From positions 1 to 64,000 of the forward strand of contig NZ_NWVL01000038.1 of the NCBI RefSeq assembly GCF_002382885.1: 64,000 nucleotides of DNA, given 5' to 3'. The notes beneath the pieces are model-generated. The model ran no database searches. It worked only from the letters and a program-made list of their open reading frames with translations, and was not told where the DNA came from. Every line of letters begins with the position of its first letter. Position 1 is the stretch's first letter. The position numbers and the translations under genes are program-made. The DNA is from Streptomyces sp. WZ.A104. GTDB lineage: Bacteria > Actinomycetota > Actinomycetes > Streptomycetales > Streptomycetaceae. This document shows positions 59,632 to 64,000 of this stretch, one piece after another.

Positions 59632-61332
59632 ATGGCCGCCGTGCTCACCCCCCAGCAGCTGTCCGAGACCCACCGGCCCACGCTCGACCAGGCCCTCGAC
59701 GCGATCAGTACCCGCGCGTACTGGTCGCCGCACCCCGAGCACCCGAAGGCGTACGGCGAGGGCGGCGCACCGGGCAGTCTCGGGGCGGCCGAGGGCAAGG
59801 CAGCGTTCGACGCGGTGCTCAACACCCGGCTCGACCTCGCGCAGCCCGGCACCGACGGCTGGGCGGGCGGCGAGATCTCGCCGTACGGGCCGGAGCTCGG
59901 CGTCGAGTATCCGCACGCAGACCTGGATGTCCTGCTTCCCGCGATGAAGGCCGGTATGGCCGCCTGGCGGGCAGCCGGTCCGGAGGTCCGGGCCCTGGTC
60001 TGTCTGGAGATCCTGTCGCGGATCAGCGCCCGCACCCACGAGCTGGCCCACGCGGTGATGCACACCAGCGGCCAGGCCTTCATGATGGCGTTCCAGGCGG
60101 GCGGGCCGCACGCCCAGGACCGCGGTCTGGAGGCCGTGGCGTACGCCTACCGGGAGCAGGTCCGCACGCCTGAGACCGCCGACTGGGCCAAGCCACAGGG
60201 CAAGCGCGATCCGCTGAAGCTGCACAAGTCGTTCATCACCTCCGGCCGCGGCATCTCGCTGCTCATCGGCTGCAACACGTTCCCCACGTGGAACGGCTAT
60301 CCCGGCCTCTTCGCCTCCCTCGCCACGGGCAACCCGGTGCTGGTCAAGCCGCACCCGCGCGCCGTGCTCCCGCTGGCCCTCACGGTGTCCATCGCCCGCG
60401 AGGTGCTGGTCGAGGCGGGCTTCGACCCGAATCTGGTCGCACTGGCCGCCGAGCGGCCCGGTGAGGGCATCGCCAAGACCCTGGCGGTCCGCCCCGAGAT
60501 CCGGATCATCGACTACACCGGCTCCACCGCCTTCGGCGACTGGCTGGAGGACAACGCCCGCCAGGCCCAGGTCTACACGGAGAAGGCCGGCGTCAACACG
60601 ATCGTCGTCGATTCCACCGACGACTACCGGGGCATGCTCGCCAATCTGGCGTTCTCGCTCTCCCTGTACAGCGGCCAGATGTGCACCACACCGCAGAATC
60701 TCCTGATCCCCCGGGACGGCATCGCCACGGACGACGGCACCAAGTCCTACGACGACGTGGTCACCGACATCGCGGCCGCTGTCACCGGCCTGCTCGGCGA
60801 CGACGCCCGCGCCGCCGCCCTGCTCGGCGCGCTGGTCAACCCGGACGTGAAGGCCCGGGTGGAGGCGGCCGGCGAGCTGGGCGAGGTGGCTCTGGCCTCA
60901 CGTACGGTCGCGAACGCCGAGTTCCCCGACGCGGTCGTGCGTACGCCGGTCGTCGTCAAGCTCGACGGGACCAAGACCGACGACAGCGCGGCCTACCTCT
61001 CGGAATGCTTCGGTCCGGTGTCCTTCGCGGTAGCGGTCGAGTCGACGTCCGCCGCCCTGGATCTGCTCCGCCGCACGATCCGTGACAAGGGCGCCATGAC
61101 GGTCGGCGCGTACACCACGTCCCCCGAGGTGGAGCGCGGCATCGAGGACGTCTGCCTGGACGAGTCGGCCCAGCTCTCGCTGAACCTGACCGGAGGGGTC
61201 TACGTCAACCAGACCGCCGCCTTCTCCGACTTCCACGGCTCCGGCGGCAACCCCGCCGCGAACGCGGCCCTGTGCGACGGAGCCTTCGTCGCCAACCGCT
61301 TCCGCGTGGTGGAGGTGCGCCGCCAGGCGTAG
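59632..61332 (+). CDS. paaN: PaaN, phenylacetate pathway aldehyde dehydrogenase-like protein
   Basis: A 566-residue member of the aldehyde dehydrogenase superfamily, the stand-alone PaaN type without a hydratase domain. The nucleotide-fold region ISLLIGCNTFPTWNGYPG, the NAD-site LVKPHPRAVLPLA and the active-site cysteine in LYSGQMCTTPQN are visible, with EKAGVN upstream. It oxidises the ring-opened aldehyde of phenylacetyl-CoA breakdown. I use the ATG at 59632 rather than that at 59614. The other paa genes are not in the window. Its stop abuts that of the RNA methyltransferase gene. Confidence 0.93.
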   Translation: MAAVLTPQQLSETHRPTLDQALDAISTRAYWSPHPEHPKAYGEGGAPGSLGAAEGKAAFDAVLNTRLDLAQPGTDGWAGGEISPYGPELGVEYPHADLDVLLPAMKAGMAAWRAAGPEVRALVCLEILSRISARTHELAHAVMHTSGQAFMMAFQAGGPHAQDRGLEAVAYAYREQVRTPETADWAKPQGKRDPLKLHKSFITSGRGISLLIGCNTFPTWNGYPGLFASLATGNPVLVKPHPRAVLPLALTVSIAREVLVEAGFDPNLVALAAERPGEGIAKTLAVRPEIRIIDYTGSTAFGDWLEDNARQAQVYTEKAGVNTIVVDSTDDYRGMLANLAFSLSLYSGQMCTTPQNLLIPRDGIATDDGTKSYDDVVTDIAAAVTGLLGDDARAAALLGALVNPDVKARVEAAGELGEVALASRTVANAEFPDAVVRTPVVVKLDGTKTDDSAAYLSECFGPVSFAVAVESTSAALDLLRRTIRDKGAMTVGAYTTSPEVERGIEDVCLDESAQLSLNLTGGVYVNQTAAFSDFHGSGGNPAANAALCDGAFVANRFRVVEVRRQA

Positions 61333-62058
61333 CTAGCGGGCGTACCGGGGGTCGGGGACATCGGCGTAGCGCTGCACCCACGCGTGCATCGCGATCGCCG
61401 CCGCGGCGCCCGCGTTGATGGACCGGGTCGAGCCGAACTGGGCGATCGAGCACACCATCGTGGCGTGGTTGCGTGCCTCCTCGGTCAGACCGGGCCCCTC
61501 CTGCCCGAACAACAGGACGCACCGGCGGGGCAGCTCGGTGCGCTCCAGCGGTACGGCGCCGGGGAGGTTGTCGATCCCGATGATCGGCAGCCCCTCGGCC
61601 GCCGCCCACGCGGTCAGGTCCGCCGTGTCGGGGTGGTGGCGCACATGCTGGTAGCGGTCGGTGACCATGGCGCCGCGCCGGTTCCAGCGCCGACGACCCA
61701 CGATGTGGATCTCCTTCGCCAGGAAGGCGTTGGCGGTCCGGACGACGGAACCGATATTGAAGTCGTGGCCCCAGTTCTCCACGGCCACATGGAAGTCGTG
61801 CCGACGCAGGTCGAGGTCGGCGACGATCGCCTCGCGCGTCCAGTAGCGGTACGCGTCGCCGACGTTGCGCCTGTCTCCGTGGGCCAGCAGCTCGGGGTCG
61901 TAACGCTCGTCCTCGGGCCACGGCAGCGGATGCGGCCCGACGCCGATCTCCTGTCCGTACCCGTCGTCGTACTGGAGAGGCTCCGCGGGTTCTGCGTGCG
62001 GGACGGGCTCCACGGGTTCTGCCGCGGGCCTTGGGGTTCTGCCGATCTCACTGCTCAC
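61333..62058 (-). CDS. SpoU/TrmH family RNA 2'-O-methyltransferase
   Basis: A 241-residue SPOUT methyltransferase. All three SpoU motifs are clear: WGHDFNIGSVVRTANAFL (motif 1), VLLFGQEGPGLTEEA (motif 2) and FGSTRSINAGAAAAIAMH (motif 3). It methylates ribose in tRNA or rRNA using S-adenosylmethionine; the target base is unknown. The first 75 residues are a Pro/Glu-rich leader. Its GTG start overlaps the stop of the HTTM gene (GTGA), so it is the last gene of that operon. Confidence 0.93.
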   Translation of the reverse strand: MSSEIGRTPRPAAEPVEPVPHAEPAEPLQYDDGYGQEIGVGPHPLPWPEDERYDPELLAHGDRRNVGDAYRYWTREAIVADLDLRRHDFHVAVENWGHDFNIGSVVRTANAFLAKEIHIVGRRRWNRRGAMVTDRYQHVRHHPDTADLTAWAAAEGLPIIGIDNLPGAVPLERTELPRRCVLLFGQEGPGLTEEARNHATMVCSIAQFGSTRSINAGAAAAIAMHAWVQRYADVPDPRYAR

Positions 62059-63425
62059 CCGACGAGCGTATGGCCCCCACCGCCACCGTGGAGCCGGGGC
62101 TCCTCCGTACCCCCGGGGCCACCCTTGCCCGGCCCGGCCCCCCCGGCGTCCGGCGGCCCGTCCGCGGCGCCGGGCGCCCGGGGCGTTGCGGCTGCCCGGC
62201 CCGGCAGCCGGGAGAACAGCCGCTGCCTGCCGAGGGCGGCCCGTCCCCCCAGCCACACAAGGAAGGCGGTCGGCAGGAACACCGCGTCGGCAGCGATCAT
62301 CGCCATAGAGAAGAACGGCAGCCCGAGCAGCAGGGCGATCCCCGCGTGCTCGCAGATCATCACGGCCAGCAGGACGTTCTTGACCCGCCGGTTGAACAGC
62401 GTGAACGGAAAGGCGACCTGGACGATGACCGTGCCATACGTCAGCACCATCACCATCAGCCCGCTGGAGGCCAGGATGTCCGACAGGGCGGGCCATGGAG
62501 TGAAGTAGTCGAGCTTGAGCGGGTAGTAGAGCGCGGTGCCGTCCTGCCAGCGCGAGCCCTGGATCTTGTACCAGCCGGCGGTCGCGTAGATCAGGCAGAC
62601 CTCGGCCATGATCACGGCGAGCGTGGCGTTGTGCGCGAGGTTGGCCAGCACATCGAGCAGGGCGCGGGGCTCGCCGTGCGGCGCGTAGCGGTTCACGGCC
62701 CACCAGGCGGCGGCGGAGAGCCAGACCGTCCACAGCAGGGTGGGAAGCCACCAGGTGCCGCCGAACCCGCCCATCAGGGTGGCGATCATCAGGACGGGGC
62801 CGAGGACCGCCCACAGGACCGGCCCCGCGATGTCGCGTACGGGCGGCAGTCCCGCCGCCGCACGCTCCAGGTTCCGCGCCGCGCGCCGGGCGTCCAGCGA
62901 CCAGACCCGGGCGCAGCGCGTCAGCACCAGGTAGATCGCCATGAGGTGGACGACGTTGTCGCCGCCGTCGCCCATGAAGATGCTGCGGTTCTGCACGGAG
63001 AGCACGCCGACCATGAAGAGGACGGACATGGTCCGGGTGCGCCACCCGAGAAGCAGTCCCACGGCGGACAGCAGGGTCAGGACGTACACGGCCTCGAACC
63101 AGAGCGTGCTGTCGGTCCACATGAGGACGGAGAAGGCGCCGTTGCCGTCCGTGAGCTGGCGGGCCAGATCCCAGCGCCACGGGCTGTCGGGCCCGTACAG
63201 CTCATGGCGGTGCGGCAACTCGCGCAGCAGGAAGAAGAGGTAGGTGGCCGCGAACCCGATCCGGACAACAGCGCTCTGATACGGGCCGAGGGCCGAGGCG
63301 GTGAGGCGCTGGAGCGCCCGCGCGAGGACGCCGCCGGGACGGGCGGGGTCTCCAGGCTGCTGCGGGTGAGCGGGCTGCTGCGGGTGGGTGGGCTGCTGCG
63401 GGACGGAGGGCTGCGGGATGGTCAC
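62055..63425 (-). CDS. HTTM domain membrane protein (vitamin K-dependent carboxylase-like)
   Basis: A 456-residue membrane protein. A Gln/Pro/His repeat leader (HPQQPAHPQQP) precedes the horizontally transferred transmembrane (HTTM) domain with eight or more hydrophobic segments (AVVRIGFAATYLFFLLREL; NRSIFMGDGGDNVVHLMAIY; GWYKIQGSRWQDGTALYYPL; ICEHAGIALLLGLPFFSMAM). These match the family that includes SdpB and resembles gamma-glutamyl carboxylase. The GTG start overlaps the DUF5819 gene stop (GTGA). Function is unknown in Streptomyces; the tail is Gly/Pro-rich and cytoplasmic. Confidence 0.9.
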   Translation of the reverse strand: MTIPQPSVPQQPTHPQQPAHPQQPGDPARPGGVLARALQRLTASALGPYQSAVVRIGFAATYLFFLLRELPHRHELYGPDSPWRWDLARQLTDGNGAFSVLMWTDSTLWFEAVYVLTLLSAVGLLLGWRTRTMSVLFMVGVLSVQNRSIFMGDGGDNVVHLMAIYLVLTRCARVWSLDARRAARNLERAAAGLPPVRDIAGPVLWAVLGPVLMIATLMGGFGGTWWLPTLLWTVWLSAAAWWAVNRYAPHGEPRALLDVLANLAHNATLAVIMAEVCLIYATAGWYKIQGSRWQDGTALYYPLKLDYFTPWPALSDILASSGLMVMVLTYGTVIVQVAFPFTLFNRRVKNVLLAVMICEHAGIALLLGLPFFSMAMIAADAVFLPTAFLVWLGGRAALGRQRLFSRLPGRAAATPRAPGAADGPPDAGGAGPGKGGPGGTEEPRLHGGGGGHTLVG

Positions 63426-64000
63426 TGGTTGTCCTCCACGTCGTGCGTCGCGCCGTCGGCGGGGAGGTCGTCCGGGGTCACGGTCCACCAGGGGAGTACG
63501 CGGTAGACGGGCTTGGTGCTGATCTTCTCGGTGCTCCACGGGGGCGGGGCGACGGAGGTGGTGGCGGAGCGGAGCTGGATGCGATCGATCGTGCCGCCGT
63601 AGTCGCGCTCGCTCAGCCGCAGCATCGCAATGCGCCGGATGTACCGCTCGGAGAGATCGCCGCGCAGGCCGTTGGGACGGTTCTCGCTGTCGTGGGAGTT
63701 GACGTAGAAGTCCCAGCCCCGGCGGAGCTCGTTCTGATGCACGTGGCTGGGGAAGAGATTGCCGCGTATCGCCTTGGCGTCCTCGTGGGTCAGGCTCATC
63801 CAACGGGTGGTACGGCGGCCGTCCGCCCCCACCACATCGGCCCGCACATGGATGGCGACGTTCTGCTGGAGCGGGTTCGGCGCGAAGAGCTTCCAGTTCT
63901 GTTCGAACTCCGGATAGACCCAGTCGTCGATCGTTTTCCCGTGCTGCTTGGTCACCGTGTTGGACGGGCTGACGTGCAGAAAAACCATGGCCACGTGGGC
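63422..64000 (-). CDS. DUF5819 family protein (5' end beyond the window)
   Basis: The visible 192 residues run to the stop. They begin inside a hydrophobic segment (AMVFLHVSPSN), so the start lies right of position 64000. The extracytoplasmic part starts YPEFEQNWKLFAPNP, the hallmark of DUF5819, and includes WDFYVNSHDSENR and a C-terminal Pro/Trp region. Members are nearly always encoded just upstream of an HTTM protein, as here with a four-base overlap, which suggests a two-component membrane complex. No enzymatic role is known to me. Confidence 0.88.
   Translation of the reverse strand, partial: AHVAMVFLHVSPSNTVTKQHGKTIDDWVYPEFEQNWKLFAPNPLQQNVAIHVRADVVGADGRRTTRWMSLTHEDAKAIRGNLFPSHVHQNELRRGWDFYVNSHDSENRPNGLRGDLSERYIRRIAMLRLSERDYGGTIDRIQLRSATTSVAPPPWSTEKISTKPVYRVLPWWTVTPDDLPADGATHDVEDNQ

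Overview
The window is a 64 kb piece of a very GC-rich actinobacterial chromosome, almost certainly Streptomyces. The evidence is codon use biased to G/C in third position, mycothiol-dependent and proteasome-activator genes, a SARP-family regulator, XRE/DUF5753 + DUF397 + ATP-binding trios, rare TTA codons, and three copies of the ParB-binding site parS (GTTTCACGTGAAAC). In Streptomyces parS sites cluster around oriC, so this is probably core chromosome near the origin. I see no rRNA, tRNA, CRISPR array, insertion sequence or prophage.

Layout. 0-5.6 kb: 5' end of a lipoprotein gene, aspS, a PAS-GAF-SpoIIE phosphatase/anti-sigma-type kinase, and an AI-2E family membrane protein. 5.8-12.5 kb: an accessory-looking island holding an FtsX-type ABC permease and its ATPase, a small secreted cationic protein, an atypical LuxR-type regulator, a GT4 glycosyltransferase and a decayed membrane-protein gene. 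Three of these genes carry the rare bldA-dependent codon TTA. 12.5-30.8 kb: housekeeping and regulatory genes, namely a pirin, an SseB-like protein, a FadE5-like acyl-CoA dehydrogenase, a Uma2 protein, an M18 aminopeptidase, a large SARP/NB-ARC regulator, a DUF4232 lipoprotein, an NHLRC2-like thioredoxin/beta-propeller protein, a LURP-one protein, a nitrilase-family amidase, a mycothiol-dependent enzyme, a GntR-MFS pair, a CmtR-like ArsR with a cation diffusion facilitator, and a D,D-carboxypeptidase. 30.9-32.6 kb: a WhiJ-type trio.

32.7-37.9 kb: the first branched-chain 2-oxoacid dehydrogenase operon (E1alpha-E1beta-E2), divergent from an orphan NarL/DevR-type response regulator. A six-unit, exactly 16-bp-spaced repeat array with DevR-box character lies between that regulator and a pyridoxamine-oxidase-like gene. 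38-49 kb: an aminoglycoside-phosphotransferase-fold kinase, two divergent membrane Ser/Thr kinases, a low-complexity surface protein, a PadR-ABC-permease cassette and the proteasome activator Bpa. 49.2-54.1 kb: a quinone oxidoreductase and a minus-strand MobA-MoeA-K+ channel operon in which a parS site carries the MoeA stop and the likely channel start.

54.2-61.3 kb: the second bkd operon with its Lrp-type regulator, a TetR regulator and paaN. Two nearly identical 14-bp inverted repeats, one in front of the bkd operon/bkdR and one between tetR and paaN, suggest one TetR regulon joining branched-chain oxoacid and phenylacetate metabolism. 61.3-64 kb: a DUF5819-HTTM-SpoU methyltransferase operon cut by the window end.

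Functions are inferred from protein motifs read by eye; no database search was possible. Many very long open frames lie antisense to the genes listed here. They are artefacts of high GC and are left out.
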